A stretch of DNA of 64,000 bases from Villigracilis sp024434165 (GCA_030263665.1 SZPK01000016.1:22513-86512); one strand, 5' to 3'. Positions 42,969 to 50,959 are shown, numbered from the stretch's first letter. Notes: a model not told the origin generated them from the letters alone. Numbers and translations: made by a program.

Positions 42969-43373
42969 ATGCCACAGATCAAAGCTATCAATCACGTTGC
43001 CGTCGTCGTTGACGATATGGAGAAATCCCTTGCGTTCTGGCGCGATGCGCTCGGAATCGAACTGCACGAACTGCGCGACGTCCCTGCCGAAAAATCGCAG
43101 GTGGCGTTTCTGCCGCTCGCCGGAGCCGAAGTGGAACTGGTCATGCCGACCACCGATGACTCCGGCATCGCCAAATACCTCGCCAAGCGCGGGCCCGGAA
43201 TGCACCACCTTTGTCTCGAGGTGGACGACATCGAAACCATGCTGGGACGGCTGCGCGCGAAGAACATCCGCCTCATCAATGAAGAGCCGCGCGCAACTTC
43301 GGATGGAAAGAAATACGCCTTCATTCACCCTGAATCCACGGGCGGAGTGCTGGTGGAACTCTATCAGGTCTGA
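42969..43373 (+). CDS. mce: Methylmalonyl-CoA epimerase
   Basis: A 134-residue VOC-fold protein matching methylmalonyl-CoA epimerases in length and motif: NHVAVVVDD (metal His9), MHHLCLEVDDI and a C-terminal Glu in VLVELYQ. It interconverts (R)- and (S)-methylmalonyl-CoA, part of propionate and odd-chain metabolism with B12-dependent mutase. GGAG lies 7 nt before the ATG. It overlaps tilS by 1 nt. Other genes of the pathway are not in the window. Confidence 0.92.
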   Translation: MPQIKAINHVAVVVDDMEKSLAFWRDALGIELHELRDVPAEKSQVAFLPLAGAEVELVMPTTDDSGIAKYLAKRGPGMHHLCLEVDDIETMLGRLRAKNIRLINEEPRATSDGKKYAFIHPESTGGVLVELYQV

Positions 43374-44827
43374 TGGAAGAGAATTTCGAAGCGATCCTGA
43401 CCGGAGAATGCGGTCTTGTAAAAGACCGGTATATCATCGTCGGGGTTTCGGGAGGACCGGACAGCCTGTGCCTGATGGACGTCCTGAGACAGGCGGGATA
43501 TCCGATCATCGTCGCGTATTTCGACCACCAGCTGCGCCCCGATTCGGGCGCCGATGCGCGCACGGTGGAAAAGACCGCCATACGGCTGATGCTTGCCTGC
43601 GTCATCGGGGGCGCCGACGTGCGCGACCACGCCGAGAAAAACAAACTTTCCGTGGAGGAGGCGGCGCGCAACCTGCGCTACCACTTCATGTTCGACCTCG
43701 CCCGCCGTCATAAAGCCCAGGCGGTGGCTGTCGGTCACACCGCCGACGACCAGGTGGAGACGGTGCTGATGCACTTCATTCGCGGCAGCGGCATTGCCGG
43801 CTTGAAGGGCATGTCCTACCGCTCGATCATCAAGACGTTCGACCCCGAAATCCCGATTGTGCGCCCGCTGCTGAACCTTTGGCGGGAGGAAACGGTCGTG
43901 TACTGCGCCGTGCATGGGCTTCGCCCGCTTTACGATGCCACCAACGACTCGCTCAATTTCCAGCGCAACCGCATCCGGCATCTTCTGATTCCAACCCTGG
44001 AGACCTACAACCCGAAATTTCGCGAGGCGCTCCTGCGCATGTCGCAGTCCCTTAAGAGCGATTACGCCTTCGTGATGGAGTCGCTGGAGCGGGTTTGGAA
44101 GGAAACCGTCTTCGCGGTGGAGGAGAACATCGTCACCTTCGACCTTGAACGGCTCTCCGCCTGTTCGCCGGGATTCCAGCGAAACCTGATTCGTCACGCC
44201 ATGCAGACCCTGCGCCCCAATGTGGAAGTCACGTTCAACACCCTGGAGCGCGCCCGGCATGTGCTGACATCTGCAGCACACCCATTCCGTGTGGACCTCA
44301 AAGCCGGGCTGCAGATCTTCCGTGAGGAAAGGTTTGTCTATGTCTGCACAGCGGATGCGGAACTGCCCTTTGACCTGTGGCCCCAAATGCCGGGGAATGA
44401 GACGCTTGCCCTCCCGACGCCGGGGCAGGTCTCTCTGGCAGGCGGGTGGAAGGTCGTCTGCGAGCAGTGGCGCCTCCCCGCTCTGGCGGTGGAACAGGCT
44501 GAAAGGAACGAGGACCCGTTCCAGGTCTGGTTGGATGCGGAGAAACTGCCGAGGTCGTTCGAACTGCGGGCGCGGCGTCCGGGCGATTGTTTTGAACCGT
44601 TCGGGATGGACGGTCATTCCCAAAAGGTTTCCGATTTCTTCGTCAATGAAAAGGTCCCGCAGCGTGCGCGTGACCGCTGGCCCCTGCTGTGCGCCGGGGA
44701 TGAGATTGTCTGGATACCTGGCTATCGTCCCGCGCACCGCCACCGCCTCAAAGACGAGACGCGCAGCGTGGTCTATTTTTCGGTGATCCGCGCTGCGGAA
44801 GGCGCGCAAACGGAAAATACTACCTGA
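43373..44827 (+). CDS. tilS: tRNA(Ile)-lysidine synthase
   Basis: A 484-residue protein. The N-terminal PP-loop ATPase begins with VSGGPDSLCL (about 22-31), followed by YFDHQLR and the GHTADDQVETVLMHFIRGSG block, the signature of TilS. The substrate-binding domain occupies about 240-330, and a C-terminal domain (about 390-470) completes the full-length form, as in E. coli. It turns C34 of the minor tRNA-Ile to lysidine so that it reads AUA. Essential. Start overlaps mce (TGATG). Confidence 0.95.
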   Translation: MEENFEAILTGECGLVKDRYIIVGVSGGPDSLCLMDVLRQAGYPIIVAYFDHQLRPDSGADARTVEKTAIRLMLACVIGGADVRDHAEKNKLSVEEAARNLRYHFMFDLARRHKAQAVAVGHTADDQVETVLMHFIRGSGIAGLKGMSYRSIIKTFDPEIPIVRPLLNLWREETVVYCAVHGLRPLYDATNDSLNFQRNRIRHLLIPTLETYNPKFREALLRMSQSLKSDYAFVMESLERVWKETVFAVEENIVTFDLERLSACSPGFQRNLIRHAMQTLRPNVEVTFNTLERARHVLTSAAHPFRVDLKAGLQIFREERFVYVCTADAELPFDLWPQMPGNETLALPTPGQVSLAGGWKVVCEQWRLPALAVEQAERNEDPFQVWLDAEKLPRSFELRARRPGDCFEPFGMDGHSQKVSDFFVNEKVPQRARDRWPLLCAGDEIVWIPGYRPAHRHRLKDETRSVVYFSVIRAAEGAQTENTT

Positions 44828-44831
44828 TGAA

Positions 44832-44866
44832 AAATCCCCGTCTGCACATTTGCCGGGCGGGGATTT
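44832..44866 (+). terminator. Probable terminator after tilS
   Basis: AAATCCCCG (44832-44840) pairs with CGGGGATTT (44858-44866) across a 17-nt loop. The following T-content is moderate (GTGTTATTT). Weak to moderate terminator. Confidence 0.5.
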
Positions 44867-44962
44867 GTGTTATTTCACTGACGTTACGGAGTTTATAGTA
44901 CCGTAACTCAAGTTGCCACCTTAATAGATTTTCTAGGTTCCCCGCCCAAAGCCCTCACCCTG

Positions 44963-44983
44963 CCCTCTCCCATCGGGAGAGGG
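44963..44983. repeat. Short perfect hairpin in dispersed-repeat-like sequence
   Basis: CCCTCTCCC, ATC, GGGAGAGGG: a 9-bp perfect stem in a GC-rich stretch (44950-44990) between tilS and the recombinase-fold gene, typical of widespread short intergenic repeats. No gene here. Confidence 0.55.
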
Positions 44984-45032
44984 GGAAGTCATCCCAGAAT
45001 ATATAACCTTGTTTGGGGTGACATGTTGCTTC

Positions 45033-45074
45033 GCACGGGCAGGATAAATCTTGCGGCGCTGCGTAAGGTGAGTT
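45033..45074 (+). mobile_element. MITE-like element, copy C (partial)
   Basis: The terminus GCGTAAGGTGAGTT (45061-45074) and the preceding CTTGCGGCG-containing segment match one end of copies A and B. The opposite end is not recognisable. It touches the stop codon of the recombinase-fold gene (45073-45075), so here too the element borders a gene's 3' end. Confidence 0.5.
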
Positions 45075-45972
45075 ATTTCAGCTCGCCGTTCAATTGCTTT
45101 AACTTAATGAACAACTCGCGCCACTGGATCTTGGATACGCCGATCTTTTGGCGAATCTTATCCGGTTCCATGCCGTTCCGGTAATCGCGCAGGGCGCACG
45201 TCCAGCGGCACATATCGAAGGACAGGTGCTTGTTCAAGCCCGCCTCCTCGCCAATATCTTCGAGCAGGTATTCCAACCGGCGCGGCGACCAGGGGAAGAC
45301 CTGGTCCACGGGCTGGTATTGGGTGAGGTATTCGTTGTAGGCGGTTACCCAGTCGTCGTCGAGTTCGATCTTGCGTTCCTTGTAACGGTTGGCGGGGCTG
45401 GCATAGCGGACAAACAGAAACGGTCCGTTCTTGCCGTCCAGATCAATGTGGTTGACGTGAATCCCCAGGCATTCGCTTTTCTTGATGCCCGTCGTCAGCA
45501 GCAGGTAGACGAGGGTGTAGGGGCGCGCATCCGGTTTTTTGCCGCGGCGGTGACGGTCTGCCGCCAGCAGGACCGCTTCGTATTCATCCTCCGACAGGAC
45601 CTGCGGCAGGGGGCTGATGGCGGAACGCTGCATGACCTTTTCCGCCGGGTCAATCGTCACCACGCCGTATTGGTGAAGCCAGCGAAAGAACGATTTTACC
45701 GATGTAATGCGCCGCGAAAGCGTCTTGGGGCTGCACGGAACCCCGCGCCCCTTTTCCATCCAATCAAAGAAGCGGTTGAGGTCTTCCGTGCTGACCGCGC
45801 CGACAGCCTGGTCGGGCGGGATGAACTGGCTGAGCAGGCGCACATCCGAGAGAAAGGCTTTGACCGTGTTCGGGGAACGCCCCTGATCGAACAGGAACAT
45901 CTCCCAGCCGTTGATGGCGGCGGGCAACAGCGATTTTGCGCTGATATGTGCAGAGACTGAGTTTTTTGCCAT
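45073..45972 (-). CDS. Tyrosine-recombinase-fold protein lacking catalytic residues
   Basis: A 299-residue protein with an N-terminal SAM-like (core-binding) domain at 20-110 and a C-terminal integrase-like domain at 125-290. The expected catalytic Arg of TGLRxSE is Lys164 (TGIKKSE). In the HxxR box the His is Asp253, while Arg256 remains. The GH box His is Val279, and the nucleophilic Tyr position is Phe288. With four or more changed residues it is unlikely to cleave DNA, but intact length, consensus promoter and codon use suggest it is a working DNA-binding or architectural protein. No attachment sites or phage genes surround it. Confidence 0.8.
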   Translation of the reverse strand: MAKNSVSAHISAKSLLPAAINGWEMFLFDQGRSPNTVKAFLSDVRLLSQFIPPDQAVGAVSTEDLNRFFDWMEKGRGVPCSPKTLSRRITSVKSFFRWLHQYGVVTIDPAEKVMQRSAISPLPQVLSEDEYEAVLLAADRHRRGKKPDARPYTLVYLLLTTGIKKSECLGIHVNHIDLDGKNGPFLFVRYASPANRYKERKIELDDDWVTAYNEYLTQYQPVDQVFPWSPRRLEYLLEDIGEEAGLNKHLSFDMCRWTCALRDYRNGMEPDKIRQKIGVSKIQWRELFIKLKQLNGELK

Positions 45973-45981
45973 ACGAATACC

Positions 45982-46010
45982 CTTGCGTGTAGATTTTGTC
46001 TTGCGTATAG
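45982..46010 (-). repeat. Two 11-bp direct repeats downstream of the recombinase promoter
   Basis: CTTGCGTGTAG (45982-45992) and CTTGCGTATAG (46000-46010) are 10 of 11 identical and spaced by 18 bp. They lie between the -10 and the start codon, so they could bind a regulator, possibly the encoded DNA-binding protein. Confidence 0.5.
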
Positions 46011-46037
46011 TTTAGCGAATTCAGGAGACGTTGTCAA
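46009..46037 (-). promoter_or_regulatory. Promoter of the recombinase-fold gene
   Basis: Minus-strand TTGACA (46037-46032) and TAAACT (46014-46009) with a 17-bp spacer. The leader is about 30 nt. Confidence 0.75.
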
Positions 46038-46359
46038 CTGGGGAAATTTTTCGGAAAAGCCTATCGAGCCTTGTGTTTGTCCGTGAAGCCCGTCTCACGC
46101 ACCGCACATACCATCCGTTATGAATCATCTTTGAGAGAGTGTTTTATAAGTCAAAATTCACCGTAGACACCGCACTTGCGTTCGGTGCCAGTGTAAACGC
46201 GGAGGAACGTTGATTTTTGACGGAAGCGCCTTTAAATCCAATTTATCTGTGTTCATCTGTGGTTATAAACGAATTTCAAAACACTTTCTGAGTTCGCAAC
46301 CCAAAGCGCGGGGAATCCGTCCACTACAATAAAGTTGTAAGCAGGATTTTGAAAAATTC

Positions 46360-46368
46360 TGTTAGCAT
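46360..46368 (+). promoter_or_regulatory. Extended -10 of the MBL gene
   Basis: TG at 46360-46361 and TAGCAT at 46363-46368; ATG 46375 follows after 6 nt, predicting a leaderless message. Confidence 0.5.
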
Positions 46369-46374
46369 TGAATC

Positions 46375-47130
46375 ATGCCTCGCGTCATCATCCTTGGCTC
46401 ATCGAATGCCATCCCCACAAGAGACAGCGAAAATACACACATGGTGATTGTGGGGAAGGAGCGTACGCTGCTCATTGATTCGGTCAGCAACCCCATTTTG
46501 CGGCTGGAACAAGCCGGGCTGGATTTCAACGACCTGACAGACCTCATCCTTACCCATTTCCACCCGGACCATGTCTCCGGCGTCCCGCTTCTGCTCATGG
46601 ATATGTGGTTGATGGGCAGGCAAAAGCCGCTCAACATTTACGGGCTACATTACACGCTGGACAGGATGGAAGGCTTGATGGGTTTTTACAACTGGTCGGA
46701 ATGGCCCAACTTTTTCCCCATCGTCTTTTACCGCCTGCCCGCGCGCGAAATGACTCCGGTACTGGCGTGCCCGGATTTTATCGTCCATGCTTCGCCGGTG
46801 CATCACATGATTCCCAACATCGGGCTGCGAATCGAATTCCCTGCCAGCGGCAAACTGATGGCGTATTCCTGCGATACGGAACCCTGCGGCGAAGTCATCC
46901 GCCTCGCCGCCGGGGTGGACGCCTTGATTCACGAAGCGACAGGCGAACTGCCCGGACACTCCTCTGCCCGGCAGGCGGGCGCCATTGCCGCAAAGGCAGA
47001 GGTGGGCAGGCTGATCCTGATTCATTACCCAACCGGCAGGTTTGCCAAAGGCGACCTGGTCGCCGAGGCAAAGACCGCCTTCCCGGGCGAAATCGTGCTT
47101 GCAAAGGATTTCATGACTCTGGAATTTTGA
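46375..47130 (+). CDS. MBL-fold metallo-hydrolase (RNase Z-like)
   Basis: A 251-residue metallo-beta-lactamase-fold protein. The HxHxDH motif is HFHPDH (about 62-67). Further ligands lie in the SPVHH block (about 140-144), SCDTEP (about 164-169), and a C-terminal His in ILIHYP. The order fits RNase Z/lactonase-like hydrolases of the ribonuclease-Z superfamily, but the flexible arm of true RNase Z is not apparent. Function cannot be narrowed. No Shine-Dalgarno sequence, consistent with leaderless translation. Confidence 0.85.
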   Translation: MPRVIILGSSNAIPTRDSENTHMVIVGKERTLLIDSVSNPILRLEQAGLDFNDLTDLILTHFHPDHVSGVPLLLMDMWLMGRQKPLNIYGLHYTLDRMEGLMGFYNWSEWPNFFPIVFYRLPAREMTPVLACPDFIVHASPVHHMIPNIGLRIEFPASGKLMAYSCDTEPCGEVIRLAAGVDALIHEATGELPGHSSARQAGAIAAKAEVGRLILIHYPTGRFAKGDLVAEAKTAFPGEIVLAKDFMTLEF

Positions 47131-47269
47131 AACGTGCATGGGAAGCCCGCCCAGTTTCAATGCAAACGGCATGAATGAAAAAGGGAACCTCCATTGAGGA
47201 ACCTCTTTGAAAATTCCCTGTGAACTTCGCAGCCCCTGTGACAAGAGGGTCTTGTGCGGCAGAGATTCA

Positions 47270-47303
47270 AAAATCCCCTCCTCCAATCGGAAGAGGGGAT
47301 TTT
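47270..47303. terminator. Bidirectional terminator
   Basis: AAAATCCCCTC (47270-47280) and GAGGGGATTTT (47293-47303) form an 11-bp stem with A and T flanks, between convergent MBL and HNH genes. Confidence 0.75.
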
Positions 47304-47306
47304 GAT

Positions 47307-47810
47307 TTACCAGCCGGAGATAAATGGCTCCCACTCGCGGTTATCCGCCAGGTGCTTGCCGAAGATATACGCCGCGTTTGCGGGCGGCTCTTTGGGGATG
47401 TGCAGAAGGTGCATGTGCGCTTCCTCCGCCTTGCGCCCGCCCTTGCGGTGATTGCAAGCCGAGCAAGCCGTCACCAGGTTCGTCCAGACGTGCTGTCCGC
47501 CCATGTGGCGCGGAATGACATGATCAATGGTCAGGCTGACCTCGCGTTTGCCGCAATACTGGCAGGTATAATTATCGCGGCGGAAGATTTCCCGGCGCGT
47601 TAATTTGACGCGCGGACGCGGCCGATGGACTTGCGACTCGAGCCGGATGACGGAGGGACGCGGAAGCAGCTGTGAAATGGTTTTGATATGTCCGCGCCCG
47701 TTCGCGATCATGCCTGCCTTGCCTGCAAGGATCAACCCAATTGCCCGGCGCGTCGTGCAAACGTGGATCGGCTCAAAATTTGCGTTGAGCACCAAAACGG
47801 GTTCGTTCAT
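47307..47810 (-). CDS. HNH endonuclease
   Basis: A 167-residue protein starting at ATG 47810 (GAGAAG upstream; the in-frame extension to 47840 is unlikely). The C-terminal half has the zinc-binding CxxC...CxxC pair (CQYCGK and CSACNHRKGG) around the HNH core LTIDHVIPRHMGG. Such stand-alone HNH proteins are common in free-living Chloroflexota, Cyanobacteria and Actinobacteria; their targets are mostly unknown and they are not necessarily mobile. A TATAAT box lies at 47837-47832 on the minus strand. Confidence 0.9.
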   Translation of the reverse strand: MNEPVLVLNANFEPIHVCTTRRAIGLILAGKAGMIANGRGHIKTISQLLPRPSVIRLESQVHRPRPRVKLTRREIFRRDNYTCQYCGKREVSLTIDHVIPRHMGGQHVWTNLVTACSACNHRKGGRKAEEAHMHLLHIPKEPPANAAYIFGKHLADNREWEPFISGW

Positions 47811-47896
47811 GGCTTCTCGGCAATCTGCGTGATTATACATCCAGTTCGATAAATGCGTGACCGACTCAACGATACTACAACAAAAGGAGCGCTTGC

Positions 47897-48790
47897 GTGA
47901 ACGTATTGATCTCAGGCGGTTCGGGTTTTTTGGGATGCGCCCTGACCCGTTCCTTCCTCGAAGACGGGCATAACGTTTTCATCCTTACGCGCGGCTCGCG
48001 CGTCCCTGCCGGGGCAGAGGCGGTGAAGTGGGATGGCAGGAGCGTGAACGGTTGGGGGGCGCTCGTCAACGAGATGGATGTGGCGATTCACCTGGCAGGG
48101 AAGACGCTCGCCTCCTGGCCCTGGAGCAGAGCGGCAAAGCAAGCCTTCCTGGATTCCCGCATCTTTCCCGGACTGGCGCTTGCTCGAGCCATTCGGGAAG
48201 CGGCTCGACGCCCGAAGGTTTTCATCCAGGCTTCCGGGATCAATCACTACGGCTTGCGCGGCGGACCCGCCGATGAAACCACCCCGCCCGGCGAGGATTT
48301 CCTCGCGCAGTTGACGGTCAAATGGGAAGATGCCACCAGCTCCATCGAAGAATTGGGTGTACGGCGGGTCGTCACCCGCTCGGCGGTTGTGTTGGGAAGG
48401 GGCGGCGGTCTGCTCGGCTTGATGGCGCTGCCGGTGCGGATGTTTGTGGGTGGTCCGCTTGGCTCCGGCAGGCAAGCCATGCCGTGGATTCACATCGCAG
48501 ACTGGGTGCGGGCGGTGCGTCATCTGATCGCGGACGAAGGCGCGCAGGGAGCCTACAACCTGATTGCGCCCACGCCGACATCCAACGCCGAGTTCAATAA
48601 GACCCTGGCGGGCGTGCTGCGTCGTCCATATTGGTTTCCCGCGCCGGCGTTTTTGTTAAGGAACGTTTTGGGCGAAATGAGCGTCTTGATCCTCGAGGGC
48701 CGCTTTGCCCAGCCCAAACGGTTGACGGAGTCCGGGTTCGTGTTCCAGTTTCCGGGTCCGCGTGAAGCGCTGACCGATCTGCTTGGTTAA
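47897..48790 (+). CDS. TIGR01777/SDR39U1-family NAD(P)-dependent epimerase
   Basis: A 297-residue extended short-chain dehydrogenase. The dinucleotide turn GGSGFLG is at 7-13, followed by HLAGKTL near 64-70, QASGINHYG near 110-118, PWIHIADW near 195-202, and the C-terminal RFAQPKRLTESGF block diagnostic of this family (YfcH-like). GTG start with AAGGAG 9 nt upstream. Substrate unknown; family members are linked to cell division in cyanobacteria and plants but no such context is visible. Confidence 0.92.
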   Translation: MNVLISGGSGFLGCALTRSFLEDGHNVFILTRGSRVPAGAEAVKWDGRSVNGWGALVNEMDVAIHLAGKTLASWPWSRAAKQAFLDSRIFPGLALARAIREAARRPKVFIQASGINHYGLRGGPADETTPPGEDFLAQLTVKWEDATSSIEELGVRRVVTRSAVVLGRGGGLLGLMALPVRMFVGGPLGSGRQAMPWIHIADWVRAVRHLIADEGAQGAYNLIAPTPTSNAEFNKTLAGVLRRPYWFPAPAFLLRNVLGEMSVLILEGRFAQPKRLTESGFVFQFPGPREALTDLLG

Positions 48791-48811
48791 TCCAAAGGAG
48801 TAAATAAATCC

Positions 48812-49504
48812 ATGAAGAAATATATCGTCTTGCTGCTGGTCTTTATTACTGCCTGCCTGCCTCCTTTAGGGGGCGACCCCTCTTCGCAGGAACCGGCGGT
48901 GGTGATGCCAGTGTTTTTGCCGACCGCCACCGCATATATTGATCCATCCTATCCTACGGCGGAAGTGGCAATGGCGTCCCCGAACCAGACTGCCAGCGGA
49001 ATCGAAGTGAGAGTGGAGCGCGCATGGGTGGAAGGCAAGAACGTCAATGCCGATGTCTGCTACACCCTGCCCGACGCATCCGATTGGTCCATCTGGTCGG
49101 CGAGCCTCACCTATGCCGGGACGGTCTTGCAGGAATACGGTACAACGCTGGTGAGTTTGCAGGAGGCAGCAGAGAACCAGCCCGGTCTGCGCTGTGATAC
49201 GCTGACCTTTGTCGTTCCGCCGGATGCCGATTTGACCAACGCGGTCATCGAGATTGGCGCCATCGCCGCGCCCCCCCAGCAGGATGACTATTGCTCCGTC
49301 TACATGCCGAAGATTCAACAAGCCATGCAGGAGCGGGGCATCGGCATCGTACTGGAATGCCTGGACGTGAACGGTACGCTGACCATGCAGATCACCAGCC
49401 GCCCGCCGGAAATGACCCAGGAGCAGGCGGAACAGATCGTTTACAGCGACGAGTTCTACACCGTGAAGGGACCGTGGAGTTTCCCGTTCAATTTGTCCCA
49501 GTAG
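48812..49504 (+). CDS. Lipoprotein of unknown function
   Basis: A 230-residue precursor with a lipobox ITAC (Cys15). A Pro/Thr-rich tether follows to about residue 50. The mature domain is likely beta-rich, with two Cys (near 79 and 125) that could form a disulphide and further Cys near 158 and 176. AAGGAG precedes the ATG. The end of the gene overlaps the -35 box of the tyrS promoter. No family recognised. Confidence 0.72.
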   Translation: MKKYIVLLLVFITACLPPLGGDPSSQEPAVVMPVFLPTATAYIDPSYPTAEVAMASPNQTASGIEVRVERAWVEGKNVNADVCYTLPDASDWSIWSASLTYAGTVLQEYGTTLVSLQEAAENQPGLRCDTLTFVVPPDADLTNAVIEIGAIAAPPQQDDYCSVYMPKIQQAMQERGIGIVLECLDVNGTLTMQITSRPPEMTQEQAEQIVYSDEFYTVKGPWSFPFNLSQ

Positions 49505-49521
49505 GGTTCTTGTTGTATAAT
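49493..49521 (+). promoter_or_regulatory. Promoter of the tyrS leader
   Basis: TTGTCC at 49493-49498 and TATAAT at 49516-49521 with a 17-bp spacer. Six nt later comes the ATG of a short leader frame (49528), so the leader mRNA is predicted to be leaderless. The -35 lies inside the preceding gene's last codons. Confidence 0.75.
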
Positions 49522-49527
49522 AGCCGC

Positions 49528-49578
49528 ATGTCTGGAAAATCGGCTGTCCGTTTCTATTATTACCGCGTCCATCCATAA
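49528..49578 (+). CDS. tyrS leader peptide with three Tyr codons
   Basis: ATG begins a 16-codon frame (MSGKSAVRFYYYRVHP) ending with TAA at 49576-49578. Codons 10-12 are TAT TAT TAC (49555-49563). The frame starts at the predicted transcription start and precedes a terminator hairpin and then tyrosyl-tRNA synthetase. This is the layout of ribosome-mediated attenuation, as in pheST of E. coli (five Phe codons). The chance of YYY in front of tyrS by accident is low, but I have no experimental evidence. Confidence 0.75.
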   Translation: MSGKSAVRFYYYRVHP

Positions 49579-49600
49579 GCCTTTGCGATGGTGTGAATTG

Positions 49601-49630
49601 AACGCGCCCCATCATCGCGGGCGCGTTTTT
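49601..49630 (+). terminator. tyrS attenuator terminator
   Basis: AACGCGCCC (49601-49609) and GGGCGCGTT (49619-49627) make a perfect 9-bp stem with loop CATCATCGC and a T-run to 49630. An upstream segment GCGATG (49585-49590) is complementary to CATCGC (49613-49618) in its loop, and GATGG (49587-49591) to CCATC (49609-49613), giving a possible anti-terminator. Confidence 0.75.
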
Positions 49631-49701
49631 GTTTGCGGCTCCGGGTGGACCGGGGATGAACAGCGACAAGTTTCGAAATCATTTTTCCGCAGGGAGAACA
49701 T

Positions 49702-50913
49702 ATGAATATTGACGAACAGGTTGAATTGTTGATGCAAGGCACCGACTATGGCGATGAGGAGTTGCAGAACGCCATGGCGGCTGAACTGCGCGAGCGCCTG
49801 CTGACGGCGCAAAAAGAAAACCGCCCCCTGAGGGTCTACTGCGGTTACGATCCCACGTCCACCGACCTGCATCTTGGGCACACCATTTCCATGCGGAAAC
49901 TGCGCCAATTCCAGGACCTGGGTCATGACGTGACCTTCCTCATCGGCAGTTACACCGCGCTGGTGGGCGACCCTTCGGATAAGAACAAGGCGCGTCCGAT
50001 CCTGACTGAGGAGCAGGTCAACGAAAATGCCCGCACCTACGCCGAGCAGGCGTTCCGCGTGCTGGATCGTGAGAAGACCCGAATCCGCTACAACGGCGAA
50101 TGGCTCTCGAAACTGACGCTGGTGGATTTGATTCGCCTCGGTCAGAACTTTACCGTCCAGCAGTTTTTGGCGCGCGAGAACTTTGCCAAACGTCTCGAAA
50201 AAAGTGAGCCGATTTACCTGCATGAGACCTTCTATGCACTCATGCAGGGGTACGACGCCGCTGCGATGGAAACCGACGTGCAGGTGGGCGGCTCAGACCA
50301 GTTGTTCAACATCATCGTGGCAGGACGCAAATTGCAGGAAGCGCTCGGGCAGAAGCCGCTGGTGGGCATCATCACGGGCATCCTGCCGGGGACGGACGGC
50401 GTGCAGAGAATGTCCAAGTCCACGGGCAATATTGTGCCGATCAACACCGGCGCGGACGATATGTTCGGCAAGTTGATGTCTGTGCCGGATTCGGCGATGG
50501 GGATTTACATGCGCCTGGTCACGCGCTGGAATCCGCATGAGATTGCGAAGGTGGAAGCCGATGTGGCGTCTGGTGCGCTTCATCCGCGCGATGCGAAGAT
50601 GGCGATGGCAAAGGAGATTACCAGTATTTTCTACGGAGATGCCGAAGCCGCCGCCGCGCAGGAGCAGTTCGTCAAAATGTTCCAGCAGAAGGAAATCCCG
50701 GATGAGATGCCCGAATACGAACTGCAAGCCGGCCAGACGGTGCTGGATGTGGTTCTCGCCGCGAAACTGGCGGAGAGCAGGAGCAAGGCGCGCGCGCTGA
50801 TTGACCAAAAGGGCGTGCGTTTGGATGGTGTTGCGCTCGAACGGGGCGACGTTCCGTTCCCGCACCCCGGAGTGCTCCAGGTGGGCAAACGCCGGTTTGT
50901 GCGCGTGAAGTAA
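49702..50913 (+). CDS. tyrS: Tyrosyl-tRNA synthetase
   Basis: A 403-residue class I aminoacyl-tRNA synthetase. HIGH-like HLGHT is at about 57-61, and the KMSKS-like RMSKST follows near 234-239. A C-terminal S4 RNA-binding domain covers about 340-403. It charges tRNA-Tyr in the cytoplasm. GGGAGA lies 6 nt before the ATG. Expression appears to be controlled by the leader peptide and terminator described at 49528-49630. A strong terminator follows. Confidence 0.97.
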   Translation: MNIDEQVELLMQGTDYGDEELQNAMAAELRERLLTAQKENRPLRVYCGYDPTSTDLHLGHTISMRKLRQFQDLGHDVTFLIGSYTALVGDPSDKNKARPILTEEQVNENARTYAEQAFRVLDREKTRIRYNGEWLSKLTLVDLIRLGQNFTVQQFLARENFAKRLEKSEPIYLHETFYALMQGYDAAAMETDVQVGGSDQLFNIIVAGRKLQEALGQKPLVGIITGILPGTDGVQRMSKSTGNIVPINTGADDMFGKLMSVPDSAMGIYMRLVTRWNPHEIAKVEADVASGALHPRDAKMAMAKEITSIFYGDAEAAAAQEQFVKMFQQKEIPDEMPEYELQAGQTVLDVVLAAKLAESRSKARALIDQKGVRLDGVALERGDVPFPHPGVLQVGKRRFVRVK

Positions 50914-50927
50914 CGGCGGATACAATA

Positions 50928-50959
50928 AAGAAGCGGTATAACTTCACCGCTTCTTTTTG
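50928..50959. terminator. Bidirectional terminator after tyrS
   Basis: AAGAAGCGGT (50928-50937) pairs with ACCGCTTCTT (50946-50955), followed by TTTTTG; the reverse strand also has a T-rich exit. It separates tyrS from the convergent HD-GYP gene. Confidence 0.8.

Larger units (their letters stand above)
45973..46374. other. Divergent intergenic region between recombinase-fold and MBL genes
   Basis: The left part holds the minus-strand promoter (46009-46037) and an 11-bp direct repeat. The middle (46080-46300) contains no gene and includes an inverted, GC-rich stretch and wording typical of degraded dispersed repeats. The right end carries the extended -10 of the MBL gene (46360-46368). Confidence 0.55.

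Noticed and set aside
45073..45972. Genomic island or prophage marked by the integrase-like gene
   Set aside because: Catalytic residues are lost, neighbours are housekeeping genes, and no attachment-site duplication is evident beyond short unrelated repeats.
49528..49701. T-box riboswitch before tyrS
   Set aside because: There is no AGGGTGGnACCGCG-like T-box, no specifier loop and too little length upstream of the terminator. A leader-peptide model fits better.
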